64,000 nucleotides of DNA from Tethya wilhelma (lineage: Eukaryota; Porifera; Demospongiae; Tethyida; Tethyidae). Both the position numbers and the translations under genes were made by a program. The notes below the pieces were generated by a model. The model saw only the letters and a program-made list of their open reading frames with translations, was not told where the DNA came from and did no database searches. Shown here in pieces: positions 22,755-35,139 of this stretch; positions within the stretch are counted from its first letter, which is position 1; each line of letters starts with the position of its first letter. Location: assembly GCA_964030475.1 (NCBI GenBank), contig CAXIPT010000003.1, forward strand, positions 11,792,510 through 11,856,509. Direction: 5' to 3'.

Positions 22755-24351
22755 CTACCGTAGATGGCAGAATTCAGTAAAAATGGTGAAAATAGGTGGC
22801 CGATTATTGATGGCTCGATCACGATGATATGACAGCTATGTTAGAGACGGTGATACTTGCAATCAGGTCCCCATTTGGAATATCAGTAGCAGGAAGATTG
22901 AACTTCTTGATTTCCAGATTTGGTAGCTCAACCATAAGTTTTAGGGGTTTTTTGAGCTGCAGTCCGAAACATGATGGTTTATGGCCGATTGTTGATTTTC
23001 TTCGGCCAGCGCTAAATGACGTCAGGAAACCTTACAGGTGAGTGGGCGGGGCTTGAAGTCTGCACAACCCAGTGTAACTTTTCATGGGCTATCTTGTGGT
23101 ACCAAACTTGGAGTAGTTGCACCAGCTGGTAGGTCAAAAATCGCGTCCGAATTCGATGGTGGCCGATAGTTGGTGGCTTACTCTACTACCGTACGTATGA
23201 TGATCATTAGTTGTAATACCATAGGTATTACCATAAAATTAACCAGAGTTATTCTACTTTAAAATGAATATCAATTGCTAATAAGATAACTTTTTTAAAC
23301 GCTTAGCTGTGATAATTGAATTAGATGTGTAAATTTTGTCAGAACTCAGAATGTTGGACACAGGCTCCACCCACTCCACAACAACAAGGAATTCCTGGTC
23401 CACCCCTAGGAGCTTGGCTTTGAACAATGCTTGTTCTCTGTAACAGGTGAGTATTATAATCAGTGATAATATTAATAACAAACTGTATGTGTGATATATC
23501 AGCATTAATAACTGAACCACTCATACCTGTTAGTGTCAAACGTAATGGGTCTACTAATGGTGAAGATCCTAGTTTACTGGAATTGTAACCTGAATAATTC
23601 ACTCTTAGAATCATTTTGGCTGCCAATATTAATTAGGGATTTCATTTTGACATCAAGGTCCTGTGGAACTGTATTGCATTATTTTATTGTGTGTGAGACA
23701 GTGTGGCTGTGCATGAATGAAAATAACCTATACTTTCTTTCCAAATTAACTTTTTAAAATGCATGAGTGTGAAGTTACTGTATATATACCATACTACTAC
23801 AGTTTTTTTATGAATGGACATGTTGTTCAAGCATTATTAATTTTAGGTCCATGGAAAAATGCACAAAACATCTAAGCAGCAATGGTGGGAATTTAGTGAA
23901 GTTGTACAGCTAGTGTACCAAAGTGTAATACACCATGACACATACATGACTATACTATAGTTACTCTGTTGTCAAGTACAGTCCAGAGTGTTATAAATAG
24001 TGTTATAAATAGAGGACACCATGAAGCCCCAACAGGAGAACTAATAGATTTACAACAGAAGCTACAATGTGAATCCAACGCTGAGAAAGAGCTGAATTAG
24101 AAATTTAAAAATATAGTAAGAATATAAAGTAAGAGCTTCTGGCCTTAAAAGTTTTGCTAATGTACCTAAACAACAAATTAGACCGAAGTATATGGTACAA
24201 TATCTTATTTTTTAAGTGGATTTTATATTGGCAATCCTTACCATAACTGCCAATCTGCCATGCAATATTTAATTCCACCAAATTTTTGTGTTATACAGTA
24301 TAATTATCACAAAAGCAGCACAATATTAACTTTCTTGTGCATGTGTGTATG

Positions 24352-24385
<34 letters not shown>

Positions 24386-24386
24386 N
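22755..24386. other. Region without a recognised gene; degenerate tandem repeats
   Basis: Between the selenocysteine exon and the N at 24386. Three related blocks containing GGCCGAT-GTTG (about 22798, 22983 and 23162) suggest a decayed tandem repeat of roughly 180 bp. The missing thioredoxin reductase exons were sought here on the minus strand and not found. The region ends in a (GT)n run at 24357-24385. Confidence 0.45.
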
Positions 24387-25103
24387 TCCTAAGACTTCCA
24401 ACAATGATTCAGAGGTGATAAAAATGACAACCATTAGAGTAACCATCAGCAACAATGAACAACAGAGTGGTGGAAGTTACACAGTTGACGGTTTCAAGCC
24501 TTCCTCCCTTTACGTGTTCAAAGTGGCTGCTGGGAATGATGATGGAGTGGGAATAGAAGCTGTTACTCAAGGGAAAACTCTTGGAAGTAAAAAAAAAAGA
24601 AAAAAAATCCAAAAAATATTAATTGATTGTGAATGTATACTCTTTTTTATAACACAGCACTCCCAAAACATTTTCAACTCATGATAAGCCGTACTGATGA
24701 CTGCATCATTTGGAATGTAAGAATGATGATGTATAATGATCTATCTAGTATAATAACTTAAAATTAATACACTCAGGCTGACAAGGCAGAAGAAATCAGG
24801 ACAAACATCCGCTCAAAACTCTTGGAAGTCATTCAGGAAAACTGCCACTGCAACTTTCCTGAAGAGAATCTTCTCAGTGGAGTGTTCAGTTGTGTCCACT
24901 CTAAAGAGCAGACTACTTACAGAAGCTCCATCATTGGTACACACACACACTACGACACAGAGCTGGTACAGTTCATACAAGATTGGGTAGCATCAGCTCC
25001 TACTATGACTGTCCAGTGGTACTCAGTGAAAGTGAACCCAAGTTGTCCAGTTGGTATAGCCTCATTTGGTGACCCAGAGTGTGGGAAACCAACTGAAACT
25101 TAG
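24387..25103 (+). pseudogene. Truncated FN3 gene copy (copy A of the duplicated module)
   Basis: Three exons paralogous to those at 30583-31492: 24387-24586 (second half of an FN3 domain, GGSYTVDGFKPSSLYVFKVA), 24658-24716 and 24777-25103 (Cys-containing domain starting ADKAEEIRTN, ending CGKPTET and a stop). The first exon is cut at the N at 24386, where FN3 sequence gives way abruptly to a GT run, so the 5' part is missing from the assembly rather than necessarily from the genome. Protein identity to copy B is high. The stop comes about 29 residues earlier than in copy B. It may be a real gene with a missing front. Confidence 0.6.
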
Positions 25104-26885
25104 CTCAGCTGTATGTATAATGTATAGGCTTGAACAAATTAATGTTGTAGCAACCTAACTTGTAAGATGCAGCCATAGTATTTTGATTTACTTAGAACCG
25201 CTACATATACACCACTAATGGACAAATGTAATTGTGTGACAAGAATTTGTGTCCACCTTGGATTCATAAGAACTTGATTCAGCAGGGGGGTTGGGGATTC
25301 TTCTAAAATCTGTATAATTATAATAAAAAATATGTACTCTAAGAATTATTAATTCATGAAATCGAGCTGCCAACGTGAACACAATAAGCATATACTGGCG
25401 AATCACTTACTAGCAAGTAGCAAAGTTTATCTGGTATGTGGATTATGTATACACATACATACTGTTTTCCATGGCCCAGAGCATTACTCTCCCGGGATCC
25501 CTGGACTTACAGAACATACATAGGTGACTCAATCAATATGCATTACAAGAACAAACCAATGTTGTAATTCTACAATTAAGCTATAGCTTGTATTCAAACA
25601 TGCATATTGAATATCATTATCTTAACGAGTTTGTATGTGTTGGGAAGGATTAGACCTAGCACAGGGTCAGCCCATCAACTCCACCCACTACCATGATCAC
25701 ACACATCACAGTGAACACACAGGTGAGATTTGATCCCTCAACTACAAACCATGTGCTCACAATGGCCGAAAGAGCTACTGACACAAGACCGAACACCAAG
25801 TGTCACATGACTAGCGTGTCTCCCATGGAAACACCTCAACAGGGTGGGCTGGTCAATTCAACACTCAAAAACATAATCATACACATTGTGCACAGTCATG
25901 GTTTGACTCTGTAACTATAGAAACCATGTGCATACCAATTCACAATGGCAAGAAAGACCATGCTGAAACAGGAAACCCATGTTGTAATTTGACAAGCTTC
26001 ACCTTGTACTTAACCCACATTTTTTGCATCTCATTATAGTGTCATGATCAGTAGCCTAGCTGTGACATTGGCACCAATAAGTAGCTCAGTTTAATAAATT
26101 ATGTCTCCACTTAAAAAAGTAGATATCCTACAGGAAACTGGGTGGGGCCAACAACAATTGGTAACTATTGCCAATGTTTCCTCTACTAAAATTTAATATT
26201 AATTAACAGATGTGACTCCATGGGTGATGTATGAGATAACTGTTACTTTGATTAATGGGACAAACCATCACTATTTTGGTCCAGTCAAAGGAATGAGTGT
26301 TTCTGGAATTAAAGTCTCAACAACAGATATTTTATAATCCTGCTTCCCCAGGTCCACCATCTGGCCAGTTATTTCACAGTATAATGATGGCTATATATGC
26401 ACATTTACCTGACCATCTGCTTTGGATATGTGCCCAGAAATTGATTATCAGTGCTTATCCAAAAACAACAACATAGTGTAGTCTAAGATCTTGGGCTGCT
26501 TCTTATAATTATTGAATTACTACAATGTTCCAAACAGCCAAACTGTTTATCATGCGTGCATAGCGTCATGCAGGCTGCAAAGATAGGACGACATGCCATA
26601 ACATTATATAACTGCTTGTATGATGTATGAGTGATGGCATACAAGACTAATAGCATAATATAATATATGTATAATAAAATTAACATGCACTGATATTCAC
26701 GTGAGGAAATTGTATTGTGTTCAATATCTACACACAATGACCTGCATGACCAGGCTCAGACCAGCATGCTATAAAAGAGGCTGCCATCCATGCACTGTTA
26801 GACTGCATGAACTAGCAGCAGGATGGGCTCTCAGCCTCTCACTGCACCCTCTCAGTCTGGATTCTAGTTATTGTTGTTTTCACAG
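25104..26885. other. Spacer with duplicated DNA
   Basis: The part at about 25500-25920 is nearly identical to 31700-32045 and appears inverted at 35145-35400. An FN3 relic lies at 26210-26337. Otherwise AT-rich DNA without a supported exon. Confidence 0.55.
26210..26337 (+). pseudogene. FN3 half-domain exon relic
   Basis: After a possible TTAACAG acceptor the frame reads VTPWVMYEITVTLINGTN and VKGMSVSGIKV before a stop. This pattern is typical of the second half of an FN3 domain. About ten bases on is CAGGTCCACCATCTGG, which resembles the start of another FN3 exon (GPPSGQ) but soon loses its frame. Probably leftovers of a decayed receptor gene. Confidence 0.4.
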
Positions 26886-26960
26886 CAACTCATGATCAAT
26901 TACACAATGCTAATGCTCAAGAAGCAACTCAAGCATCACCAGTACCTGATTTTGGAGGAT
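26886..26960 (+). CDS. Possible 5' exon of the IgGFc-binding/FN3 gene
   Basis: The frame between a CACAG acceptor and a GAT|GTATGA donor reads THDQLHNANAQEATQASP then VPDFGG. Its phase fits the exon starting at 28280, giving GGSSSYGKEFVIGF. A hydrophobic stretch (WILVIVVFTA) lies just upstream in the same frame, as in a signal peptide, but no in-frame ATG was found. Tentative. Confidence 0.3.
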
Positions 26961-27723
26961 GTATGATCAAATTCTGCTTAAATTATTTTATGCATACATG
27001 CATGAATGTATATATGTACATGTAGCTACATTGCATATTGTCATCCGTATTATTTAATAATAACATTATAATAATAGTATACAATTTTGCAAGTCATGAA
27101 TTGTGCAATGGCATAAAATAATTATAACTGCATGACAGTGCACATGCATATCATACGTACGGTAGTACGGAATGGGCCGACTGTCCCATTGACACAATAC
27201 AAAATGTTTATGCTTATAAACTTTCAGGGAAAGAAAGCTAAGCCTTCAAATGCATTTAATAGCTTCCCACAGACAGTTAGCTTGCTGTATTAACCAAGAA
27301 GACTGGTAGAAAGTTTCTAGAGCACTCTGGACAGAGCGCTCGCGAGAAGCCACAAGAGTGCAATTTTGTTCTCCTTCCTTCCTTCCTTCCTAACTGACTT
27401 ACTTGAACGCGATTTCCAGACAAACAAAAGGCATTGAGCCAACTTTAACCATATAGTGGGACTTCATTTCATCTGTAGTACGACTCCTTTGCTGGCGAAA
27501 ACGCAGCAAACAAAATCTAGGCAGCTTTGAAACTCTCGATATAAAATACTGTACTTTATATCTAGCCATTTTTATGTAGGTAAAGGTCGTCAATAGACCA
27601 CGTGTTTTGCATGTATATAATGCGCATGCGCATCAAATGTACACCTTTTTAGAGACTGACAAGTCTCTGCTGTGTGATTGTCTCCATGCAATTGAGCACC
27701 TTGGTGTTTTAAAAAGTGAATGA

Positions 27724-28085
27724 ACAAGTAGTAAAAATTTTATAAAAATGAGAAGTGTAGGAATGGGCAGTGCGATAAAAAGCAATGAAACAAGGCAAGT
27801 CTCTGAATTTCGGCACATGACTACTTCATTTTTTGTGCCCTATTCTTTGTGTATCTACATTCTAAATGCTCGTTACTTCATCCAAATTAGTCAAGTGCAT
27901 GATTGCTGTTGCATTGACTCATGAGCCAAATGACTGACATTTATAATGATGGAATTCAAATTGCAATTCACTCATGAAAATGAAGTAGTCATGTGCCGAA
28001 ATTCAGAGACTTGCCTTGTTTCATTGCTTTTTACCGCACTGCCCATTCCTACACTTCTCATTTTTATAAAATTTTTACTACTTGT
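27724..28085. mobile_element. MITE, 109 bp terminal inverted repeats (family 1, copy 1)
   Basis: The left arm 27724-27832 and right arm 27977-28085 are near-perfect inverted repeats around a 144 bp centre. The arms contain GTAGGAATGGGCAGTGC and GGCACATGACTACTTCATTTT. No protein is encoded. A second copy is at 36410-36902. This is a non-autonomous DNA transposon or foldback element. Confidence 0.85.
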
Positions 28086-28279
28086 AATATATGCATGCTG
28101 ATTCCTGAACTTTTAACATGTAGATATATATGTATACTCGATTGCAATGTTACTGTTGCTGTATGTGCATGAAAAAATGATTACACAATAAATTTCATAA
28201 TTCAAATGACTTGAGTCATGCATCAAATCACTGATTGTACAATTTGTCATGTGCCATATACACACATATACACACACAG

Positions 28280-31200
28280 CAAGCTCCTATGGCAAGGAGT
28301 TTGTCATAGGATTCATGCAGAATCTAGCAGGATATATACTCACGGAATTACAAGTGATTGTTGGAACTCCGTCAGCTGATTTAGTTGAATTTATCGTGGA
28401 AACTGATGATGAGGAGATACACAGAGGGTCTGTGTCGTCCAACTCTCCAGTTGTTGTAACAATTCCAAGTTTTCTCGATTTTCAAGTCCTCGGGAGTGAT
28501 TTCTTGGAGCGATGTTAAGGCATTCGTGTCACATCAACTGGCGACAACCCGATATTTGTACTTGGTACAAATGCAATTGATTTCCTAAACTATGGAACTT
28601 TTCTAGCTTATCCTTGCCAACTTGATTTCAAGCAAGACACCTACGAATACATCATCATGTCTGTTAGTGACTCTGCATTGTTTAGTCAATTCTTGATGGT
28701 TGGTTGTTCTAATGATACAGTCGTTTCCATTATTCCATCTCAACAAGTGACAATTCCTGAAGATCCTCAACAAGAAGACAGCGTTGACGTGACTGTGGAG
28801 AAAGGTGCGATGCACAATGTCACTCTCAATAAAATGAACACTCTACTAGTGTTAAATGCCGACAAGGACCTAACCGGCACAAGGATTATTTCCAACAGGC
28901 CACTCACTGTGATCGGAGGACACGAATGTGCCAATGTTCCACAAGACTCATTTGACTGTGAGCCCATGGCTGTGCAAATACCACCTGTTTCTACTTGGGG
29001 TACCTCATTCTTGGTTGCCGGCTATGCTGGAAGAAACAGTGAACAGCTCTATTTTCGAATTGTGCCTTCTGAGGAAGACACTACTTTGGAAGCAACTTGT
29101 GGCCAGTCTACTATAGCAGTGTTAAGAGTACAATTTGATCTCGTCTTGAATTCGGAATTTCTTTTCTGCTTTCTAAAGTTCAACAAACCTATTTTTCTAG
29201 CTCAACTTGCAGCAGGATCAAGCACCGAATCTGAAGAAAGGGGTGACCCTGCTATTGCTATTGTCTCTCCAATCGATCAGTACATAAATCAAGTGGAGTT
29301 TGTTCTACTGCCAACTGATAATTTTCCAAACAGCTACATCAGCATCACTGTACCAACTGAACACTGTGATCCAGAAAACATTCTACTAGATGGTGAGAAA
29401 GTAAACTGCGATTGGGTAGCTATCTACAACAGGAGCAATGATATTCTTGGATATGGTTGCAACATATCCATGCCTGCCGAAAGTAGTACACAACCTTCTC
29501 AACACACACTATCTCACTCAGATGGTGAGGGTCGATTGTCTGCTACTGTGTATGGTTTCAGCACTTTTCCTCCTCAAGGATATGCTTATCTTACTGGACA
29601 GAAGTTACAAGTGACGGGGGCTACAGGTATATTAATCACTTAATTAGTAAAATATTATTGCCGAGCGCCTTAGCGCGAGGCAGTGTAATCTTGCAGGGCC
29701 AAAAATTGTGGAAGTAAAATCCAATTACACGTCATCAACACCGGATGAAAACGGGCAAAAATTGTTCCGGTTTGCCAATAATTGCGGAAGTAAAATCCAA
29801 TTATACGTCATGAACACCGGATGAAAACGGGGCCAATTTGGCAAAATTGATCCGGTTTGAAACAAGCTAGCTGCATGCTCGTGATCGTGATGATCCTTAC
29901 CATAAACGTCGCGCGCGAGGCAATTAACTGCACTCAGTGTACAACTAGTTAATCACTATTATAATCAGTCATTGCCGAGCGCCTTAGCGCGAGGCAGTGT
30001 AATCTTGCAGGGCCAAAAATTGTGGAAGTAAAATCCAATTATACGTCATGAACACCGGATGAAAACGGGGCCAATTTGGCAAAAATTGTTCCGGTTTGAA
30101 ACAAGCTAGCTGCATGCTCGTGATCGTGATGATCCTTACCATAAACGTCGCGCGCGAGGCAATTAACTGCACTCAGTGTACAACTAGTTCTAAAATAATA
30201 ACTGGCCAAAAGTGTATATATGCATGACATTGTAGCAAATAAAATACAATGCCATGAATGCCACATTGGCCACTGGTGTGACATTGCTGTTTCAAGTAAG
30301 TCAGTCAGAAAGTAGGTAGCATGCTACATACGACGTTAGGACAAAAATGGCATTATTGTGGCTTCCCACTAGCTCTCTCTTAGCCACTCTACACCTAGAG
30401 GCTTACAGTGTCTACTGTTGCACTAAAACTGCTAGGAAACTTTTTGGAGCTTTGTACAATACCACAAGTTATAACATCATAACCAATTCAACAGGTATAC
30501 ATAATTCAGCATTGCAATTATTGTTCTGCACATGACTAGAAAAATTAATTATTGATTTTGACACAAATCTTAATTTTCAAGTTCCATCTGGAGCCCCTCA
30601 AAACCTCACCATCATCACCTCCACCTCCACCTCCACCAGTGTCACCATATCTTGGGACAGTGTGGAGTGTATTCATAGAAACGGACTCATTACCCATTAC
30701 ATCATCAGCTATGGTCCTAAGACTTCCAACAATGATTCAGAGGTGATAAACACAACAACCATTCGAGTAACTATTGGCAACAATAAACAAGAGAGTGGTG
30801 GGAGCTACACAGTTGACGGTCTCAAGCCTTCCTCACTGTATGAGTTCAAAGTGGCTGCTGGGAATGATGATGGAGTGGGAATAGATGCTGTTACTCAAGG
30901 GAAAACTCTTGGAAGTAAAAAGAAATAAAACCTCAAATAATATTAATTGATTGTTAACATGTACAATCTTTTTTTATAACATAGCATTTCTGAAAGATTT
31001 TCAACTCATGATAAGCTGCACTGATGATTGCATCACTTGGAATGTAAGTACAATGATGTATAATGATGTATCTAGCATTATAACTTGCAATTAATACAGG
31101 CTGACAAGGCAGAAGAAATTAGGACAAACATCCACTCAAAACTCTTGGAAGTCATTCAGGAAAACAGCCACTGCAACTTTCCTGAAGAAAATCTTCTCAG

Positions 31201-31492
31201 TGGAGTGTTCAGTTGTGTCCACTCTAAAGAACAGACCACATACAGAAGCTCCATCATTGGTACACACACACACTACGAGACAGAGCTGGTACAGTTCATA
31301 CAAGATTGGGTAGCATCAGCTCCTACTATGACTGTCCAGTGGTACTCAGTGAAAGTGAACCCCAGTTGTCCAGTTGGTATAGCCTCATTTGATGTCCCAG
31401 AGTGTGGGAAACCAACGGCTGCTGAGAAACAATGCCTGTTTGATGAGGACAACCCTGATGTTGCTCATTGCATTGAGGTTTGCATAGCATGA
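28280..31492 (+). CDS. Secreted IgGFc-binding-domain/FN3 protein with in-frame stop
   Basis: Exons 28280-29626, 30583-30914, 30985-31043 and 31100-31492, all joined in phase 1 or 0. The first (about 449 codons) is an IgGFc-binding N-terminal type domain: GKEFVIGFMQN, VTSTGDNPIFVLGTN, ISNRPLTVIGGHECANVP, WGTSFLVAGYAGR. The second is one FN3 domain (PSGAPQNLTI to GGSYTVDGLKPSSLYEFKVA). The last two encode an unrecognised Cys-containing domain (CTDDCITWN, HCNFPEENLLSGVFSC, VKVNPSCPVG) ending without a transmembrane segment. A TAA at 28516-28518 interrupts the first exon between SDFLERC and GIRVTS, with clear homology on both sides. The gene is therefore either a recent pseudogene, a null allele, or carries a base error. 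A short intron may also be hidden near 29120-29200. The 5' end is unresolved. Confidence 0.7.
29657..29949. repeat. CpG-rich dispersed repeat, copy 1 (internally duplicated)
   Basis: Starts ATTGCCGAGCGCCTTAGCGC and ends GTGTACAACTAGTT. It contains an internal duplication of about 85 bp around GGAAGTAAAATCCAATTA and an alternating CG run (GTCGCGCGCGAGGC). Nearly identical to 29971-30189. A short fragment of its head occurs at about 34574-34598. It lies in the intron before the FN3 exon. Confidence 0.85.
29971..30189. repeat. CpG-rich dispersed repeat, copy 2
   Basis: Second copy of the 29657 repeat, without the internal duplication, only 21 bp downstream of copy 1. The near-identity of the copies implies a recent tandem event. 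Confidence 0.85.
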
Positions 31493-32524
31493 AGTCAACC
31501 ATAGTAGCCACAATAATACTGGTCAAAGAAACTTATTGACAGTTTAAAGGAACTGTATATTGTTGTATGGTAGTAATTAACATTAACTTGTAAGTAATCA
31601 TTAATATTTGACAATACACTGTTTGAAGCTTAGCTATATGCATTGGTACTAATCAATAAACATTTCAATGTTGTAATTCTACAAGCTATAGCTTGTCAAC
31701 AAACATGCATGCCTATTGAATATCATTATCTTAACTAGTTTTGTATGTGTTGGGAAGGATTAGACCTAGTCACCTAGCACAGGGTCAGCCCATCAATTCC
31801 ACCCACTACCATGATCACACACATCACAGTGAGCACACAGGTGAGATTTAATCCCTCAACTACAAACCATGTGCTCACAATGGCCGAATGAGCTATTGAC
31901 ACAAGACTGAACACCAAGTGTCACATGACTAGCGTGTCTCTCATGGAAACACCTCAACAGGGTGGGCTGGTCAATTCAACACTCAAAAACATAATCATAC
32001 ACATTGTGCACAGTCGTGGTTTGACTCTGTAACTATAGAAACCATATGTGCATATAATTCACAATGGGAAAAAAGGCCATGCTGACACAGGATGATGAGT
32101 ATGTTGTAAATTTACAAGCTTCACCAAGTGAAGCTATCTACAATGAAATAAACACCTCTTCTGAGTCAATAAAAATAGTCTCCATGGACTTGGGACTTGC
32201 TAGAGTCTAGAGTAGATAATGACATTTGTTACATTATACATCTTTGGACTAAGAGATTCAATTAGACTTTATAAGCTGGCAATTAAGTCTCTAGACTGAT
32301 GCAAAACTTATTGATACCTATCACTTGATTATGTGGTTGGCATTAGTATTGCATGGTAATGGTCACCACCTCATCAGCTCAGGCTAGCTACTGCGCATGT
32401 GCAAATCAATACAGGAAGTGGGGAAATTTCCATGCATTGCCACACCCACAAATACAAGCAAGCAGCACGATTGATTCACAGACTGTTTTACTCTTATGCC
32501 TGTATGAATGTTAAAGAGTGAATT
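31493..32524. other. 3' flank of the FN3 gene; duplicated spacer
   Basis: About 31530-32045 is a duplicated segment shared with the downstream flank of copy A (25500-25920) and, inverted, with 35145-35640. The remainder is AT-rich and no exon is supported. The next gene's signal-peptide exon starts at 32525. Confidence 0.6.
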
Positions 32525-34223
32525 ATGACTAGTTCAGCCCACATCATCACTATCGTTGTAGTGGCTGTCTTCACCAGCAGCTGTGAGAGCCAAGGTAAGT
32601 GGTGTCAAAGGAATGCTTATAATGTACTCAATTAGCTGCATGACCCTAGCTAGCATGGAAAGAATATAATGAAAGCCTAAGTTTTTTTTAATAATCTGAA
32701 TCTATAGATGATGGCATTAGGATCAGTCTAGGAGACAGGGTGATCCCTAACCATGGACTGGTGACTACTGAGGATATTGGAATTGATCCTAATGGAACGA
32801 ATCTAACAGCGGGACTGAAGTGTAGTACTACCTATAGTGGCTGCTGTCCAGATTTCACTGAAGTATCGGGTGAGAGTATCATTGGCCTGATTCCAAGTGG
32901 TGTTGGAAGTTGGAGATATGCTCATGATACATTCTATGTTTCTCGTCAAGTCGATCAACCTCCTCACATAGCTGGAATCACACGACATGGACAGGCTGTT
33001 TATGTCTTTCGTAATAGAGTAGAGGATAATAACCGACTTTATTTGCTAAATGGAATCTGGACATGTGTGATTCCTGACTCTAATGGAGTGAACCAGACCA
33101 AGTATATAGGAGTCTATGCTAATTCAATTAGCAGTTATGGTGAGATACTAAGATTTATCATATATGACCTTTGACCTCTAATACATTACTATACGGAGGA
33201 AAAAAATTGAACTCTACTGATATTTTGCCATATCAGCCGTGTTACCCACGTGAGAAAGCCGTATCAGTCGTGTTACCCACGTGACTATGTTTTTTTTTGT
33301 GAGATAGCCAGACAAGAGAGCTGTCATTTGCTGCGCTGCTTCTGGTAAGTAAAATTTCACCCTCATAAAATATAGTAAGAAGAATAGAAAGAATAATAGT
33401 AGGCAAGCTAACTGTCTAAATCACAGTGTATTGTATATACGATAAATCCCTTATCGCTATAGTAATGGTGTGAATACCGGGAAATTTCACTCGTAAATTG
33501 CCCTAGGCATTAAACTCGTGCTTCACACTCGTTCAATACCTATAGGCAATTTACTCGTGATATTTCCCGATATCGCACCGCTACTATAGCGATAAGTATA
33601 CTATATTGTTTTGGGAGGACAGAATATGATGCAATACTTGACTTCACACACCACAGGTTCATTGTCAGCTAATGGTTCTATCCAGTTCTCTCTAGTGAGT
33701 GAAGACCCAGTAGAGTTCACCCTTATCTTCAGAACCACTGGAGGACCAGCTACAGTTGTCACTTGGACAAGAGATGGAGTTGATATCTCATCTCTTGGAG
33801 ACTGTGATAACTACACAGAATCACAGATTGTTGAGCAAGACAGCCCCAATGGTGGGCTATACACAGCTGGAAACTATGACAACATCCTGACAGTGAGAGG
33901 AAGACTCTCAGGAGTGTATGGAGTCAGTGTGACTAATGATAGGACAACAACACCTGTTACCACAGATCCTTTTACTGTGATAGGTAATAATTTTATCGTG
34001 ATAATTACTATAACATACTCACCAAATTATCATCACGTTCAGTATTTTTTTTCCTGAATAGCAACAAAATTTGTATTATAATTAATTATGATTTACATGT
34101 TGTATGGATGTCATTACAGATCCTTCAACTTCAGCAAGTATTTCTCTAACTGCAACACTCTCTGAAGACCTTACAAGGATCAGTTTGTCATGGACCTTAA
34201 ACACACAATCATCACTTACAGTT
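32525..34223 (+). CDS. Ig-like/FN3 extracellular protein, 5' exons (truncated at N)
   Basis: Exons 32525-32594, 32708-33139, 33657-33983 and 34120-34223. The first encodes a signal peptide (MTSSAHIITIVVVAVFTSSC). The second encodes an Ig-like domain (KCSTTYSGCCPDF, LNGIWTCVIPDSNGV). The third encodes a second Ig-like domain (TTGGPATVVTWTRDGVDI, GVYGVSVTN). The fourth starts an FN3 domain (DPSTSASISLTATL, ISLSWTLN) that breaks off at the N at 34224. All borders are phase 1, the usual arrangement of shuffled extracellular domains. Many NxT/NxS sites suggest a secreted or surface glycoprotein. The remaining FN3 and the C-terminus are missing; the transmembrane exons at 35955-36398, on the other strand, are a candidate for the lost end. 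Ligand unknown. Confidence 0.7.
33228..33287. repeat. Short tandem repeat of about 30 bp
   Basis: Two copies of a unit reading approximately ATCAG-CGTGTTACCCACGTGA within the intron at 33140-33656. Each includes the palindrome CACGTG. Confidence 0.6.
33450..33596. mobile_element. Foldback element (near-perfect hairpin)
   Basis: The 147 bp folds on itself. The left arm starts CTTATCGCTATAGTAATGGT and the right arm ends in its reverse complement (CTACTATAGCGATAAG), with arms of about 70 bp and almost no centre. Located in the intron between the two Ig-like exons. Confidence 0.65.
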
Positions 34224-34224
34224 N

Positions 34225-34293
<69 letters not shown>

Positions 34294-34388
34294 GTAGAAG
34301 TAGAAGTGTAGGGAAAAAACTGAAATAGCTACGTGTATTCACATGACGAGAGCTGTTTGTGTAATTCTGTATCTTTGAAGGAAGCTCN
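34224..34388. repeat. (TG)n microsatellite between two N joins
   Basis: A TG run starts right after the N at 34224, which interrupts an FN3 exon. A further N lies at 34388. The 163 bp between them is probably an isolated contig. Joins at both ends are suspect. Confidence 0.75.
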
Positions 34389-35139
34389 AAAAGATTCGGA
34401 ATTTCTTCAAGAAACACGGAAACATAATCCGTACGATAGGAAGTGGAGTGTGCAGCGCTATAGGCTACCAAAATGTCGAGGAGCAAGATTGTGGTATCAT
34501 GATGTCTTGAACTGTAATACCTTAATTGTACATTGTAACTTAGGTGTAAATGTATTGTCTATTGTTTAACTTGTTGCCGAGCACATTAGCGCGAGGCATT
34601 AATTACATCGGTTTGTATCTTGGGTTGGAATTATTATGATTACTTTTTTGCTTCTGATTAGAAGTTATTATGACTAGTTTTTAGCTAATTATTAGCATTT
34701 TCTTCAAGAAAGGGAAAGCTTACGATTTTGAGATTGAAGCGATGGCACAAAGAATCAATGAAAAGATTGTAAACCAGGCTATAACACTATATATAACCAA
34801 GGGCATATAAACTCCAAAGAGTTTAGTTTATAAGCCCTTGATATAACTAACACTAGAGGTACTAAGTAACACAACAAAAACTAGTAGTACACATAGTGCA
34901 TGATGCGCCTCACACGGAATTTATGGTAGAGATGCATGCACAACTGGTACTGTAATGGTTCACTAAATATTTGCACCTATGTTTGCACAATCCACACGGT
35001 GACACACATCAAGTTGCTGGACAAAAAATATGTCAATGCCAAGCTGAAGCTCCTCTTGCAAGTCATGCACCAGGGCACACAATCTAGGACATGGTTTCTA
35101 TAGTTACTGAGTCAAAACACGACTGTGCACAATGTGTAT
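34389..35139. other. No gene recognised
   Basis: Includes a head fragment of the CpG-rich repeat (about 34574-34598) and an imperfect hairpin at about 34788-34845 (arms around CAAGGGCATATAAACTC and its complement). Otherwise AT-rich DNA. Confidence 0.45.

Noticed and set aside
22829..23041. Plus-strand frame after the TXNRD Sec exon
   Set aside because: Overlaps the degenerate repeat, has no recognised domain and no supporting splice signals.
23278..23626. Minus-strand frames considered as missing TXNRD dimerisation exons
   Set aside because: No TXNRD motifs (no TPLEYG-like or PLEW-like block); the sequence does not align with the enzyme.
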